DNA of 64,000 nucleotides from an uncultured Ferrovum sp. Lineage in GTDB: Bacteria; Pseudomonadota; Gammaproteobacteria; Burkholderiales; Ferrovaceae. The position numbers and the translations under genes are program-made. Each line of letters begins with the position of its first letter. Positions within the stretch are counted from its first letter, which is position 1. The stretch spans positions 28,738-92,737 of the forward strand of contig CAIPTD010000145.1 of NCBI GenBank assembly GCA_903867885.1, in the 5' to 3' direction. Of this stretch, positions 20,506 through 31,664 are shown piece by piece. The notes beneath the pieces are model-generated. The model saw nothing but the letters and a program-made list of their open reading frames with translations. It did no database searches and was not told where the DNA came from.

Positions 20506-21393
20506 CTAAGGAATGAGCACACCTTTTTCATCCAGCAAGGGGATACCAAAATCCTTGAGGATTGCGGTGATCTCAGTTCTGTTTTGGTCAACCAAGGATT
20601 GGAGAGTGGCTTTCCATTTTGGTTCACCGTAACGCAAACCCATTCCCATTGAAAAGGTAGTGGGGTGCTGATCATCCACAGGAGTTAAGGGAAGCAATAC
20701 TAGGTTTTGTTTGGCTACGCGCTTAGCATAGTAGCCCGCTACGGGGCCCCATACTAGCGCCGCATCGACCTCGCCCTTCAGTAGATGCTCAACAATTTCA
20801 CCTGCATGGAAATCAGGACGTGCATCCATCAAACGATATGGAACGGCCTGATCTTCTAGACCATGCTTAACCAACCATTGACTTGCACTGGAGTCCCGGT
20901 CATAGACGGCAATTTTGAGTTTACTGAGTTGTTCTTTAGGAAGATCCAGCAACGCTTCACTGGTCTTTAGTCCTGCTAGAGGGCTATCGGGTCTGACTAC
21001 GAGCATTTCACCGGAGCGGAAATAGGCTTTGGTTACCGCCATCTGATCACTATTTAATGGTGCTGCTATCACGACATCACAACGAAAATGCGTATCGCCG
21101 GGTAATTTGTATTTGAGGGTATTCCGCACAAATCCTAATCGTTGCGGGGTGGAGTAATACTGCAACGGCACATCGAGCTTTTTCGCTAATAACTCAGCGA
21201 TTTTATTTTCAAATCCCTCTCCTTTTAGGTTGGAGTTGGGAAGATTGTTAGGGTCCTGGCAAACCCGAAGTGCATCAGGCTTTTCATCTTGCGGTGCCGG
21301 TTCAGGTTCGGCTGCACCGACAGATACAGCACAGAATAACAATGATGCAGTTAGGGTTGAAATCACCCCTTGGGGAAGCCAGGTGTTGTTCAT
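20506..21393 (-). CDS. xoxJ: XoxJ-like periplasmic substrate-binding protein (quinoprotein dehydrogenase-associated)
   Basis: ALRVCQDPNNLPNSNLKGEGFENKIAELLAKKLDVPLQYY SBP fold; position after xoxF and a cytochrome c gene. Confidence 0.88.
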   Translation of the reverse strand: MNNTWLPQGVISTLTASLLFCAVSVGAAEPEPAPQDEKPDALRVCQDPNNLPNSNLKGEGFENKIAELLAKKLDVPLQYYSTPQRLGFVRNTLKYKLPGDTHFRCDVVIAAPLNSDQMAVTKAYFRSGEMLVVRPDSPLAGLKTSEALLDLPKEQLSKLKIAVYDRDSSASQWLVKHGLEDQAVPYRLMDARPDFHAGEIVEHLLKGEVDAALVWGPVAGYYAKRVAKQNLVLLPLTPVDDQHPTTFSMGMGLRYGEPKWKATLQSLVDQNRTEITAILKDFGIPLLDEKGVLIP

Positions 21394-21408
21394 ACTTTCT
21401 CTTTAGAA

Positions 21409-21810
21409 TTATTGTGCGATCATTTCAGGCTTGGTGCGGGTAATCGCGCCATCTGAGCGACCTTTTAGGTAAGCGTATAAGCTATCGATATTATCCATCA
21501 CACGCTTATTTGCATTCCAAGCCGGCATACCGCGCTCAAGACGACCCGCAGTAATCGTTGTAACGAATTCGTCCTTGCTCAATACCTGCAAGCTTTTAAT
21601 CAGTGAGGGGCCAACCAGACCTTCTTGGTTGGGGCCGTGGCATGCTGCGCAATTTGCTTCGCGCCATACACGGAAGCCTTCCATCGTTTTTGCATCTACT
21701 TTCACACCGTCCACAACGGTATAGGGTTTGGCATCATCTGCCTGTACAACTTGAGCGCCGACGAGCGCTGAGGTGATCAAGGCAGCTGAGATAATCGTAG
21801 TGCGGAACAT
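21409..21810 (-). CDS. xoxG: Class I cytochrome c, probable electron acceptor of XoxF
   Basis: Signal peptide, CAACH heme motif, distal GMPAWN Met; between xoxF and xoxJ. Confidence 0.8.
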   Translation of the reverse strand: MFRTTIISAALITSALVGAQVVQADDAKPYTVVDGVKVDAKTMEGFRVWREANCAACHGPNQEGLVGPSLIKSLQVLSKDEFVTTITAGRLERGMPAWNANKRVMDNIDSLYAYLKGRSDGAITRTKPEMIAQ

Positions 21811-21895
21811 TATAGTTCTCCTAATGTAGGTAAGAATTTGAGCGGGCCGATGCGTCGTCGGTTCCCTAATAGAATGAAATTAATCTGAGGCGGAT

Positions 21896-21937
21896 AAAAA
21901 CAGATGGCACCCCGGTTTAACGCCGGGATGCCATCTG
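21896..21937 (-). terminator. Strong rho-independent terminator/attenuator after xoxF
   Basis: Minus strand CAGATGGCATCCCGGCGTTAAACCGGGGTGCCATCTGTTTTT: long stem plus T-tract. Confidence 0.88.
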
Positions 21938-21993
21938 AAGTTTACTGCTATTCACGTTCGGCGCATTATTCTGCGCCGAGCATCTTGGCTAAA

Positions 21994-23814
21994 TTACTTG
22001 CCAGGAATCGCGAACACGGTCAAGGAACCACCGAGTTCTGTGAACTTGTTCAGTTCTTTGTAGCCACCCACTGCGCCTAGGCCGTCGGTGTCTTTCTCAA
22101 GACCAGCTGCCATGCCGATACCGGCCCAGCCACCAATTCCTGAGTACACGCCAACAAACTGCTTGCCTTTGTGCTCGTAGGTGAACACGTTGCCGATGAT
22201 GCCGGAAGGAGTCTTGAACTTCCAGAGCTCTTTACCGGTCTTGGCGTCAACTGCTTTGATGTAGCCTTCTAGGGTACCGTAGAATGCCAGGCCACCTTTG
22301 GTGGTCAAAGCACCGGACCATACCGAGAACTTCTCGGGCTTGGACCAAACGATCTTACCTGTGCCGCCATCCCAAGCAATGAAGTTACCCATTGTGCCGT
22401 CTTTCTGGTCTTTGCTAGCCGAAGGAGCGGGGAACATCGACAGGGTTGCACCAACATAAGGTGATCCTGCGGTGTACTCAACTTTGAAAGGCTCGTAGTC
22501 CATGCAAACGTGGTTGGTAGGAACGTAGAACAACTTGGTGTCTGGGCTGAAAGATGCGGGCTGCTCATCTTTGGAACCTAGAGCTGCTGGGCAGATACCT
22601 TTGGAGTTAACGTCAGGACCATTCTTAGCGGTGGAGTACTTCGCCACAACTTGGGGACGGCCGGTCTTCATGTCAACGTGGGTAGCCCAGTTCACAGCAG
22701 GATCATACTTCTCTGCAACCAAGAGAGCACCGGTGGTGCGGTCTAGGGTGTAGCCGAAACCGTTACGGTCAAAGTGAGACAATGCTTTGGTCTCTTTGCC
22801 ATGAACAGGAATATCAGCCAAGATCATTTCGTTGATGCCGTCAAAATCCCACTCATCGTAGGGGGTCATCTGGTAAACCCAGTTGACTTTACCGGTATCA
22901 ACATCGCGAGACCAGATAGACATAGACCACTTGTTGTCGCCAGGACGCTGAGCAGGGTTCCAGGTTGAGGGGTTACCTGTACCGTAGAACATTGCGTTCA
23001 AGCTAGGATCGTAAGAATACCAACCCCAGGTTGTGCCGCCACCGATCTTCCACTGGTCGCCTTTCCAGGTCTTCAAGGAAGAGTCTTTTCCGACTGGAGC
23101 CATTTTGCCATCGGTCCAGGTCATGGTCTTCTCGGGATCCATCAACATTTCTTCGTCAGGACCAACGCTGTAGCCTTTCCATGCTTGCTTACCGGTGTTG
23201 ATGTCGTAAGCAGCCATGAAGCCACGAACGCCCCACTCACCGCCAGAAATACCGGTGAATACTTTGTTCTTGAATACGTGAGGTGCGGATGAATTTACAG
23301 CGCCCAACTTAGGATCACCGTTCTTCACAGACCAAACAACCTTACCGGACTTAGCATCCAAAGCAACGAGGTTGGTATCAGCTTGTTGCAAGAATACTTT
23401 GCCTTCTGCATACGCTAAACCACGGTTAACCGTGTCGCAGCACATTTGGGGCACAACTGCTGGGTCTTGCTTAGGCTCATACTTCCAAACGATTTGCAGG
23501 GTGTTCAAGTCATAGGCCCAAACTTTATTGGGGAAGGGGCTATGGATGTACATCATGTCGCCGATAACCAGGGGTGAACCCTCGTGGCCACGCAGCACGC
23601 CAGTGGAGAAGGTCCAAGCAACTTGGAGCTGGTTCACGTTAGCGGTGGTAACTTGGTTTAGTGAGCTGTAACGATGGTTTGCGAAATCTCCAGCCTGGGC
23701 AGCCCAGTTCTTGGAATCTTTGATTTTAGCAGCCAAGTCGTCGTTGGCTTGTGAAGCAACGGGGGCAACCAGAGCGGCGCCAACCAATAGCATCGTGATG
23801 CGATTCAAATTCAT
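21994..23814 (-). CDS. xoxF: Lanthanide-type PQQ-dependent methanol dehydrogenase XoxF; start set at ATG 23814
   Basis: [30 protein letters not shown], vicinal CCD ([11 protein letters not shown]), GGEWGVRG, and DEWDFDG with the XoxF-type D-x-D (codons at 22840-22848); AGGAGGT upstream. Confidence 0.96.
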   Translation of the reverse strand: MNLNRITMLLVGAALVAPVASQANDDLAAKIKDSKNWAAQAGDFANHRYSSLNQVTTANVNQLQVAWTFSTGVLRGHEGSPLVIGDMMYIHSPFPNKVWAYDLNTLQIVWKYEPKQDPAVVPQMCCDTVNRGLAYAEGKVFLQQADTNLVALDAKSGKVVWSVKNGDPKLGAVNSSAPHVFKNKVFTGISGGEWGVRGFMAAYDINTGKQAWKGYSVGPDEEMLMDPEKTMTWTDGKMAPVGKDSSLKTWKGDQWKIGGGTTWGWYSYDPSLNAMFYGTGNPSTWNPAQRPGDNKWSMSIWSRDVDTGKVNWVYQMTPYDEWDFDGINEMILADIPVHGKETKALSHFDRNGFGYTLDRTTGALLVAEKYDPAVNWATHVDMKTGRPQVVAKYSTAKNGPDVNSKGICPAALGSKDEQPASFSPDTKLFYVPTNHVCMDYEPFKVEYTAGSPYVGATLSMFPAPSASKDQKDGTMGNFIAWDGGTGKIVWSKPEKFSVWSGALTTKGGLAFYGTLEGYIKAVDAKTGKELWKFKTPSGIIGNVFTYEHKGKQFVGVYSGIGGWAGIGMAAGLEKDTDGLGAVGGYKELNKFTELGGSLTVFAIPGK

Positions 23815-24075
23815 ACAACCTCCTAGTGTGAATTTCAAGCCGACACCAGGCCTATCCTGGTATACGGCAACCAGCAACATAAACGTCGTTGCAGCAGCGT
23901 CTTAAGCACCCATCCGATTTCTGTTCTTATTTGACTGCTTGTGGTGTCGGATGTCGGCATTTGTTACTGGGTCGATTGCCTGATCAATTCCTGAAGTTAT
24001 TTTTACTTTTGGATTGATCCTAAATCTTTGCTTAGTCCACCTTACAGAGGAGACAGCAGACCCTTAACCACGCTG

Positions 24076-24103
24076 ATAATACACCCCGAAATGGAGTTGT
24101 CAA
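24076..24103 (-). promoter_or_regulatory. Putative sigma70 promoter of xoxF
   Basis: Minus strand TTGACA-N16-TATTAT (-35 at 24098-24103, -10 at 24076-24081). Confidence 0.65.
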
Positions 24104-24420
24104 CGCACTTAATATAAAAAAACATAAAAAGATTTTGCTGCGCCGCGACAATACAACCCCAAGTGGGGCGCGGGCTTTCGTGAAATCAGGGGTTCATGAA
24201 AGCGTAATCAAATCCTTTACATGAATTCAACTAGAGAATTAATCCTTAGCTTCCGGTGACTTAGAACTTTGTCTACGACGATCATCAGGGGGCTTATGCC
24301 ATGCGACAAATCTTTTTTTCTTTTCGACTCTCAATGAAAATTTAAGGGTTGTATCAAGAAAAAATATTTTTACGTCGAGCGGATTTTCTCTATCTTTTTT
24401 TAATTATTTACGAAACAGGA

Positions 24421-27400
24421 TCATTTAGACCCCACGATTGGGGTGTATCCCAACACGGGCATCAGGTCTTGTTCGGCAATTTTTAGATCGACACCCCGTC
24501 GATGGGCATAGTCTTGCACCTGATCCAGCCCAATAGGATTGACAGCAAAATACCGTGCATCAGGATGCGCGATATAAAAGCCGCATACCGCTGCTGACGG
24601 CCACATTGCCATACTGCTGGTGAGCTGCAATCCTGCGTTCTTTTCTGCTTGTAGGAGCTCAAAGAGCGCTCGCTTGCTGCTGTGATCGGGACAGGCAGGG
24701 TAGCCTGGAGCTGGGCGTATGCCTTGATAACGTTCTGCAATCAGATCTTGTACCGATAAATTCTCATCAGGCGCATAGCCCCAAAATTCACGGCGTATCC
24801 GTCCATGTAGGTGCTCTGCAAAGCCTTCAGCTAGGCGATCAGCCAAGGCTTTCAACATAATGGCGCTGTAATCATCATGTGCAGCCTCGAAGGCTTGGGC
24901 CCGCTCTTCTACGCCATCGCCGGTATTCACGGCAAACGCCCCAACGAAGTCGTTCACCCCACTTTCTTTAGGGGCTACAAAATCGGCTAGGCAAAATTGT
25001 GCCCTGTCATTGGCCTTAGCATGTTGTTGCCGGATGCCGTGCCATGTTGCCAGCAGCTCCCCCGGATGGGTCGCAGAAAACAAAGCAATGTCATCGTCGT
25101 TGACCTGTGCGGCGGGGAACAAGCCATACACGGCATGGGCTTTGATCCATTTTTCATCCATGAGCTTTGCAAGCATCGCTTGTGCGTCTGCCCATAGATT
25201 GCGGGCGGCTTCGCCCACAATTTTATCTTCTAATATATCGGGGAATTTTCCTGCCAAGTCCCATGCTTGAAAAAAGGGTGCCCAGTCGATATCCGTCACA
25301 ATCTCTTCCAGCGGATAGTCAGTAAGGGTATACACCCCCAATTGCTTGGGCTTCACAGGATGATAGGATTTCCAATCGATCACAGGCTTACGTGAGCGGG
25401 CCTCAGCGATGGGCACCAAGGGCCCAGGACCTTTTTTGGCGGCATGGAGTTCGCGCACATGTTGATAATCTTTACGGAGTTCTTCTAGGTACGCGGTTTT
25501 AAGATCATCTGATAGCAGATTGCTACATACGCCTACCGCTCGGGAGGCATCCGGTACGTAGATCACAGGCCCGCTGTAATGGGGTGCAATTTTGACTGCC
25601 GTATGGACACGCGAACAGGTAGCCCCACCAATCAAGAGGGGAATCTTCATACCCAAGCGCTCCATTTCTCGCGCCACATGGGCCATTTCTTCTAGCGAAG
25701 GGGTAATGAGGCCGGACAACCCAATGACATCCACTTTCTCTTTCATCGCGCGATCTAGAATCTGATCGCAAGGCACCATTACACCCATATTGATCACTTC
25801 AAAGTTATTACATTGAAGTACTACGGTGACGATGTTCTTCCCAATATCGTGTACATCACCCTTCACAGTCGCGATCAGAATGCGCCCCTTTGCACGGGTA
25901 TCGCCAGATGCCTCTTTTTCTTCTTCAATGAAGGGGATGAGGTGGGCCACGGCCTGCTTCATGACGCGGGCACTTTTTACTACTTGAGGCAGGAACATCT
26001 TGCCTTCGCCAAACAGATCGCCAACCACGTTCATGCCGTCCATGAGCGGGCCTTCGATGACTTGAATAGGACGATCATAGAGTTGGCGCGCTTCTTCGGT
26101 GTCTTCCGTCACATACTGGCTAATCCCTTTCACTAAAGCATGCGTGAGCCGCTGCGCCACTGGAGCTTCCCGCCATGACACATCTTCGACTTGGGTTCGG
26201 GCACCGCCTTTTACTTGTGCGGCAAATTCGACCATGCGCTCGGCTGCATCAGGGCGGCGATTGAGAATGATGTCTTCTACGTGTTCTAGCAGCTCTGCCG
26301 AAATATCGGCATACACTCCCAACTGCCCCGCGTTCACGATACCCATCGTCATGCCTGCGCGAATGGCGTGGTATAGGAAGGCCGTATGAATCGCTTCTCT
26401 CACGGCGTCATTTCCACGGAATGAGAAACTGACGTTTGATACCCCTCCACTGATTTTGGCGTGGGGCAGTGTTTGCTTAATCGCACGGGTAGCTTCGATG
26501 AAATCTACGGCATAGTTATCGTGCTCGGCGATACCCGTAGCGATCGCAAAAATATTGGGATCGAATACGATGTCTTCGGGGGGATAGCCCACTACCTCGG
26601 TAAGAATCTTATAAGAGCGAGTACAGATCTCTACTTTGCGTTTGAGTGTATCGGCCTGACCTTGCTCATCGAAGGCCATCACAATCATGGCTGCGCCATA
26701 ACGCCTCACTAGCTTGGCTCGCTCGATAAAGGCCTCTTCGCCTTCTTTTAAGCTGATCGAGTTGACAATACCTTTACCTTGTAGGCATTTCAATCCGGCC
26801 TCAATGACTTTCCAATCAGAGGAATCTAGCATCACCGGAACGCGCGAAATATCTGGCTCGGCAGCAATCAGATTCAGGAAGGTACGCATAGCCACGACCG
26901 CATCTAACATGGCTTCATCCATATTGATGTCGATGATTTGCGCGCCGTTTTCGACTTGATTGCGGGCTACGCTGACGGCCTCTGCATAATCGCCAGCAAG
27001 AATTAATCTAGCAAATGCTTTTGAGCCTGTGACATTGGTGCGTTCACCTACGTTCACAAAGAGTGAATCGTCTTTGATCGTGAGTGGCTCAAGGCCTGAC
27101 AACCGCATATGGGGTTCGATCTTAGGTAATACCCGCGGCGCTTGATCAGCCACAGCATCGGCAATGGCTTTAATGTGGGCCGGCGAAGTACCGCAGCAGC
27201 CGCCCACAATATTTAGAAAGCCAGCTTGTGCAAATTCACGCAGCAAGGCGGCCGTATCAGCCGGGCCTTCATCGTATCCCAAATCAGCCAAGGGATTAGG
27301 TAAGCCTGCATTGGGATGGGCGCTAACATAACAGCCCGCAATACGTGAAAGCTCTTCAATATAAGGGCGCATTAACGTTGCCCCAAGCGCGCAATTCAAT

Positions 27401-28131
27401 CCAATGGAAAGCGGTTGAATGTGGCGCACCGAATTCCAAAAGGCTTCGGTAGTTTGGCCGGTTAAGGTGCGTCCACTTTGATCGGTGATCGTGCCAGAGA
27501 TCATGACGGGCATCTTGTGGCCTACGCGGTCAAAGTAGGCATCGATCGCAAAGAGCGCGGCCTTAGCGTTCAGGGTGTCAAAAACGGTTTCGACCAAGAG
27601 GATATGCACGCCGCCTTCTACTAAAGCTTCAATCGCCTCGGTGTAATCGCGTACCAAGGTATCAAAATCGATATTCCGAAACCCCGGGTCGTTTACATCG
27701 GGGGAGATGGATGCAGTTTTCGTGGTTGGCCCTAATACCCCTGCAACATAACGAGGCTTAGCCGGGTTCTTAGCCGTCCATTCATCCGTCACGCTGCGTG
27801 CCAATTTGGCGCCTTCACGATTCAACTCAGGGACCCAATACTCCATGTGGTAGTCGCTCATCGAAGCGCCCGTGGAGTTAAAGGTATTGGTCTCAATGAT
27901 GTCCGCACCCGCTTCGCAATACTGGCTATGAATTTCGCGAATAATGTCGGGCCGAGTCAAGGTAAGTAAATCGTTATTGCCTTTGAGCGGATGCGCAAAA
28001 TCTTTAAAAGCATCGCCACGATAGTCTTCCTCAGTCAACTTGTAGCGCTGAATCATGGTGCCCATGGCACCGTCCAGCATCAAAATACGTTGGGCCAATA
28101 GGGCTTCGAGTTGGGAGCGAATAGCAGACAT
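24421..28131 (-). CDS. metH: Cobalamin-dependent methionine synthase (full length); start set at ATG 28131
   Basis: [54 protein letters not shown]-terminal activation domain. Confidence 0.98.
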   Translation of the reverse strand: MSAIRSQLEALLAQRILMLDGAMGTMIQRYKLTEEDYRGDAFKDFAHPLKGNNDLLTLTRPDIIREIHSQYCEAGADIIETNTFNSTGASMSDYHMEYWVPELNREGAKLARSVTDEWTAKNPAKPRYVAGVLGPTTKTASISPDVNDPGFRNIDFDTLVRDYTEAIEALVEGGVHILLVETVFDTLNAKAALFAIDAYFDRVGHKMPVMISGTITDQSGRTLTGQTTEAFWNSVRHIQPLSIGLNCALGATLMRPYIEELSRIAGCYVSAHPNAGLPNPLADLGYDEGPADTAALLREFAQAGFLNIVGGCCGTSPAHIKAIADAVADQAPRVLPKIEPHMRLSGLEPLTIKDDSLFVNVGERTNVTGSKAFARLILAGDYAEAVSVARNQVENGAQIIDINMDEAMLDAVVAMRTFLNLIAAEPDISRVPVMLDSSDWKVIEAGLKCLQGKGIVNSISLKEGEEAFIERAKLVRRYGAAMIVMAFDEQGQADTLKRKVEICTRSYKILTEVVGYPPEDIVFDPNIFAIATGIAEHDNYAVDFIEATRAIKQTLPHAKISGGVSNVSFSFRGNDAVREAIHTAFLYHAIRAGMTMGIVNAGQLGVYADISAELLEHVEDIILNRRPDAAERMVEFAAQVKGGARTQVEDVSWREAPVAQRLTHALVKGISQYVTEDTEEARQLYDRPIQVIEGPLMDGMNVVGDLFGEGKMFLPQVVKSARVMKQAVAHLIPFIEEEKEASGDTRAKGRILIATVKGDVHDIGKNIVTVVLQCNNFEVINMGVMVPCDQILDRAMKEKVDVIGLSGLITPSLEEMAHVAREMERLGMKIPLLIGGATCSRVHTAVKIAPHYSGPVIYVPDASRAVGVCSNLLSDDLKTAYLEELRKDYQHVRELHAAKKGPGPLVPIAEARSRKPVIDWKSYHPVKPKQLGVYTLTDYPLEEIVTDIDWAPFFQAWDLAGKFPDILEDKIVGEAARNLWADAQAMLAKLMDEKWIKAHAVYGLFPAAQVNDDDIALFSATHPGELLATWHGIRQQHAKANDRAQFCLADFVAPKESGVNDFVGAFAVNTGDGVEERAQAFEAAHDDYSAIMLKALADRLAEGFAEHLHGRIRREFWGYAPDENLSVQDLIAERYQGIRPAPGYPACPDHSSKRALFELLQAEKNAGLQLTSSMAMWPSAAVCGFYIAHPDARYFAVNPIGLDQVQDYAHRRGVDLKIAEQDLMPVLGYTPIVGSK

Positions 28132-28253
28132 AAGTTTCCGGGTTAAAGGGCGATTAGCCCAGGTGCTTAAACCCTCCAATATTATCATGGCCTCACGGGC
28201 GTCACCCGTGCAATGGTTCAAGCGACTGATCCCTTTCATCTCAGACGCTACGT

Positions 28254-28283
28254 AAAAAAAGGGCACCCTGCGGTGCCCTTTTT
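28254..28283. terminator. Bidirectional-looking terminator between amtB and metH
   Basis: AAAAAAA-GGGCACCctgcGGTGCCC-TTTTT. Confidence 0.85.
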
Positions 28284-28325
28284 CGTATCTGCGCTTGGGG
28301 TGAACCCAGCGCAGAGGGATAGTAC

Positions 28326-29777
28326 TTAGGCTACGCTTTCGCCGTGGAGAGCCACGTCAAGACCTTCGCGTTCCTGTTCTTCAGTCACACGCAATCCGAT
28401 CACCATATCGATAACCTTCAAGAGTATGTATGAAACTACGAAACCGTAGATCACGGTAACGCCTACGCCATAAACCTGTTGCATAAAGCTGCCGTCTACA
28501 CCACTGATTTCATGCACGTTAAGGGGGCCAGTCAACAACGCACCCACAATACCACCGATGCAATGCACACCAAATGCATCCAATGAGTCGTCATAACCCA
28601 GCATGTGTTTCAGTGAAGTTGCAGACCAGAAGCAAACCACACCCGCAACCACACCGATGATCAAGCTACCGCCTACTCCCACGAAACCCGATGCGGGGGT
28701 AATGGCAACCAGACCAGCCACAGCACCTGAAGCGATACCCAAAACACTGGGCTTGCCTTTGATGAACCACTCAGCAAACATCCAAGCCAGAGCAGCCGCA
28801 GCAGTTGCAATCTGAGTGACCGCCATCGCCATACCTGCACGGCCATCCGCAGCCACTGCAGAACCTGCGTTGAAGCCGAACCAGCCTACCCACAACATCG
28901 AGGCCCCAATCAAGGTTAAGGTGAGGTTGTGCGGTGCCATGGCTTCTTTGCCGTAGCCCACACGTTTACCCATCACTAAGCATGCAGCCAAACCAGCGAT
29001 ACCCGCATTGATATGCACTACGGTACCACCTGCAAAGTCCAACACACCCAAACCATTCAACCAGCCTGAAGGCTCCCATACCCAATGCGCAACGGGTGAG
29101 TACACAAACAAGGACCAGAGGGCCATGAAAATCAGCATCGCGCTAAATTTCATACGCTCAGCGAAGGCACCCGCAATCAAAGCTGGGGTGATGATCGCAA
29201 AGGTCATCTGGTACATCATGTAAACAGATTCAGGGATGTTGGTCGCGGCATGGTGAACCATGACCTTAGCGGCTTCTTTCTGATACAGCATGCCGTTCAG
29301 CAAGAAACGCATTGATCCGCCCAAGTAAGGAGAACCTGGCATAAACGCCCAGCTATAGCCAATGACTATCCACAGGATTGTGATCAAGCAACAGATCGCA
29401 AAGCTTTGCATCAGGGTAGCCAAGACGTTCTTCTTACGCACCATACCGCCGTAGAACAAGGCCAAGCCCGGGATGGTCATGAACAGCACCAAAGCGGTCG
29501 AGGTCAACATCCACGCCGTATCACCTGAATTGATCTTGTCTTGACCAATCAGTTGAGGTTCGGTGGGTGCGGGAGGTGCAGCGGGTGCTGCGCCTGCCGC
29601 CGGAGCTGCAGCATCCGCAGCCGCAGGCGCGGCAGGGGTAGCGGCGACGGGTGCAGCAGCCGGCGCTGCTGCGGCAGGAGCGTCAGCCGGCTTGGCTGCG
29701 TCTTCTGCGTACGAACCTGCTGCGAACAACAGGGCAGAACTCAGGGCGATAGCGCCCAAGGCGTGAATGAGTTTCAT
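28326..29777 (-). CDS. amtB: Ammonium transporter with long Ala/Pro-rich N-terminal extension
   Basis: [68 protein letters not shown]. Confidence 0.98.
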   Translation of the reverse strand: MKLIHALGAIALSSALLFAAGSYAEDAAKPADAPAAAAPAAAPVAATPAAPAAADAAAPAAGAAPAAPPAPTEPQLIGQDKINSGDTAWMLTSTALVLFMTIPGLALFYGGMVRKKNVLATLMQSFAICCLITILWIVIGYSWAFMPGSPYLGGSMRFLLNGMLYQKEAAKVMVHHAATNIPESVYMMYQMTFAIITPALIAGAFAERMKFSAMLIFMALWSLFVYSPVAHWVWEPSGWLNGLGVLDFAGGTVVHINAGIAGLAACLVMGKRVGYGKEAMAPHNLTLTLIGASMLWVGWFGFNAGSAVAADGRAGMAMAVTQIATAAAALAWMFAEWFIKGKPSVLGIASGAVAGLVAITPASGFVGVGGSLIIGVVAGVVCFWSATSLKHMLGYDDSLDAFGVHCIGGIVGALLTGPLNVHEISGVDGSFMQQVYGVGVTVIYGFVVSYILLKVIDMVIGLRVTEEQEREGLDVALHGESVA

Positions 29778-29790
29778 CGTTTAAATCCCC

Positions 29791-30141
<351 letters not shown>

Positions 30142-30160
30142 TTAAAGAGATAGGGGGTAA

Positions 30161-31438
30161 TTAGAACTTGTAAACGGCTTCGATCGAACCTGAGGAACCG
30201 TTGTTGGTTTTTTGGGTGCCATCAGATTTTGAATAAAACAGCCCACCTGGAATTGATCCGGGCAAATTAGCACGGTCAATACGTGCTTCAGCACGAAGCT
30301 CTAAAGAGGAATCAACCATGTAGCCATAGGTCAGAGTGACAGATTGCACTTGGATGTATTTGTTTGCGGCGGCCGAACCAAGGGGGCTGCCTATAGCTGA
30401 TTTAAATCCACTTTGGTCAATAAAATCTTCTAAGCGCAAGGACCAACGGTTTTTCTCATTGACCTGATAATTGAAGTAGGCTGCCAAGGTATACCATCTG
30501 GGTTTGGAATCGGTAAACGATCCATAAGTAGTGGAATTTTTTGGCAACTGTTGTGTAGCATAGGTGGCATCAAGAACCAAGTTGAACTTCTCTGAAAACA
30601 CTTTGGTCAAGTTTGCGTCAATCACATCACGCTCGCCTTGATTGGAATCAAAAGAAACTACTGAACCAGAATTAAGTTCAGTGTTGTTACCAAACAAATT
30701 GACTGGCTCGGTACCGCCGTAAAAACTAATGTTAAATACCAGTGATTTGTCGGCCTTTGCCCAGTTGTATCCCAGTTCAACAGTTTTTTGAGTGTTGGCA
30801 TCTTTGATTTGATCCCAACCGTTATTTATACCAATGATGAAGTTACTGGTGTCACTCAATGCTTTAGTCGCACGCACACCGGTATGGGTATAAGGATATA
30901 AACCAAAACCCATAGAACGAGAGATGTTGGTGTTCGCAGTAGAGTCAGGCACTTCAACTCCAACTAAAGTACCAAACTTACCTAATTGGTAGGTCCAATC
31001 ACCTACTGCGTACTGTGCAAACGCTGCAGTTACATCAAAGTTATCGGTGGGCGTACTGCCTGTATAAGAGTGAATATAATTAGCGTCTTTACCAGCGGTT
31101 AAGGTAATCAAACCACCTGCCCCTTCTTTGGGTAACTTATCCACAGTAACGCTTAGTTGATGGATACCGAGGTTGGACTTTTCAATATTATTCACTGCTA
31201 AGAAGTTGCCTTGCTGAAAACCGACGTTAGAGGTGTTCGCACCTTCAGCGACCACATCCACATAGCCTTTTACTTCAACACCAGAGTTGGCGAAGATATC
31301 GCCTAGGGTAGGGCCCTTGGGGGCGGCGGGTGCAGCAGCCGCGCCATCGGCGGGTTTGGCAGCCTCTTCAGCATGGGCTAAGGAAGCACAGGCCAACATC
31401 GTGGCCATGAATAAAGCGTTGCGCGGAAACTTATGCAT
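30161..31438 (-). CDS. Outer-membrane beta-barrel porin-like protein linked to glnK-amtB
   Basis: Signal peptide, Ala/Pro linker, alternating barrel strands, C-terminal SIEAVYKF. Confidence 0.85.
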   Translation of the reverse strand: MHKFPRNALFMATMLACASLAHAEEAAKPADGAAAAPAAPKGPTLGDIFANSGVEVKGYVDVVAEGANTSNVGFQQGNFLAVNNIEKSNLGIHQLSVTVDKLPKEGAGGLITLTAGKDANYIHSYTGSTPTDNFDVTAAFAQYAVGDWTYQLGKFGTLVGVEVPDSTANTNISRSMGFGLYPYTHTGVRATKALSDTSNFIIGINNGWDQIKDANTQKTVELGYNWAKADKSLVFNISFYGGTEPVNLFGNNTELNSGSVVSFDSNQGERDVIDANLTKVFSEKFNLVLDATYATQQLPKNSTTYGSFTDSKPRWYTLAAYFNYQVNEKNRWSLRLEDFIDQSGFKSAIGSPLGSAAANKYIQVQSVTLTYGYMVDSSLELRAEARIDRANLPGSIPGGLFYSKSDGTQKTNNGSSGSIEAVYKF

Positions 31439-31495
31439 CTTGATATCCTCTCATTAACGTAATTGGGGTAATGCCATAACTAGCACGTCACTATA

Positions 31496-31511
31496 AGCAA
31501 TCAGCGTGCCA
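31496..31511 (-). promoter_or_regulatory. Putative sigma54 -24/-12 promoter of the porin-glnK-amtB operon
   Basis: Minus strand TGGCACGCTGATTGCT, a full match to TGGCACGNNNNTTGCW. Confidence 0.88.
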
Positions 31512-31573
31512 GTTTTTATTGCCCATTAAAATCAATACGTTATATTGTATGATTAGAATAAGCTCGATCCGCC

Positions 31574-31621
31574 CGCCCCAAATTAGGGCGTACCTTTTTG
31601 CTCCAGCGTCACGCTGGTGCA
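31574..31621 (-). promoter_or_regulatory. Two putative NtrC sites (31574-31590 and 31605-31621)
   Basis: CGCCCCAAATTAGGGCG and AGCGTCACGCTGGTGCA; centres 31 bp apart, proximal centre 71 bp from the -24 element. Confidence 0.62.
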
Positions 31622-31664
31622 TCTTTTGATGTGTACTAAATGAATTAAAAAAGGAGTTTTGAAC

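Noticed and set aside
23815-24420. Possible pqqA peptide gene in the long gap upstream of xoxF
   Set aside because: Short ORFs starting with ATG were read on the minus strand and none has the required E-x3-Y PqqA motif.
24421-24445. Third copy of the xoxF upstream CCCC...GGGG motif at the metH 3' end
   Set aside because: It lies in coding sequence (GYTPIVGSK) and only the CCCC/GGGG core matches; treated as chance.
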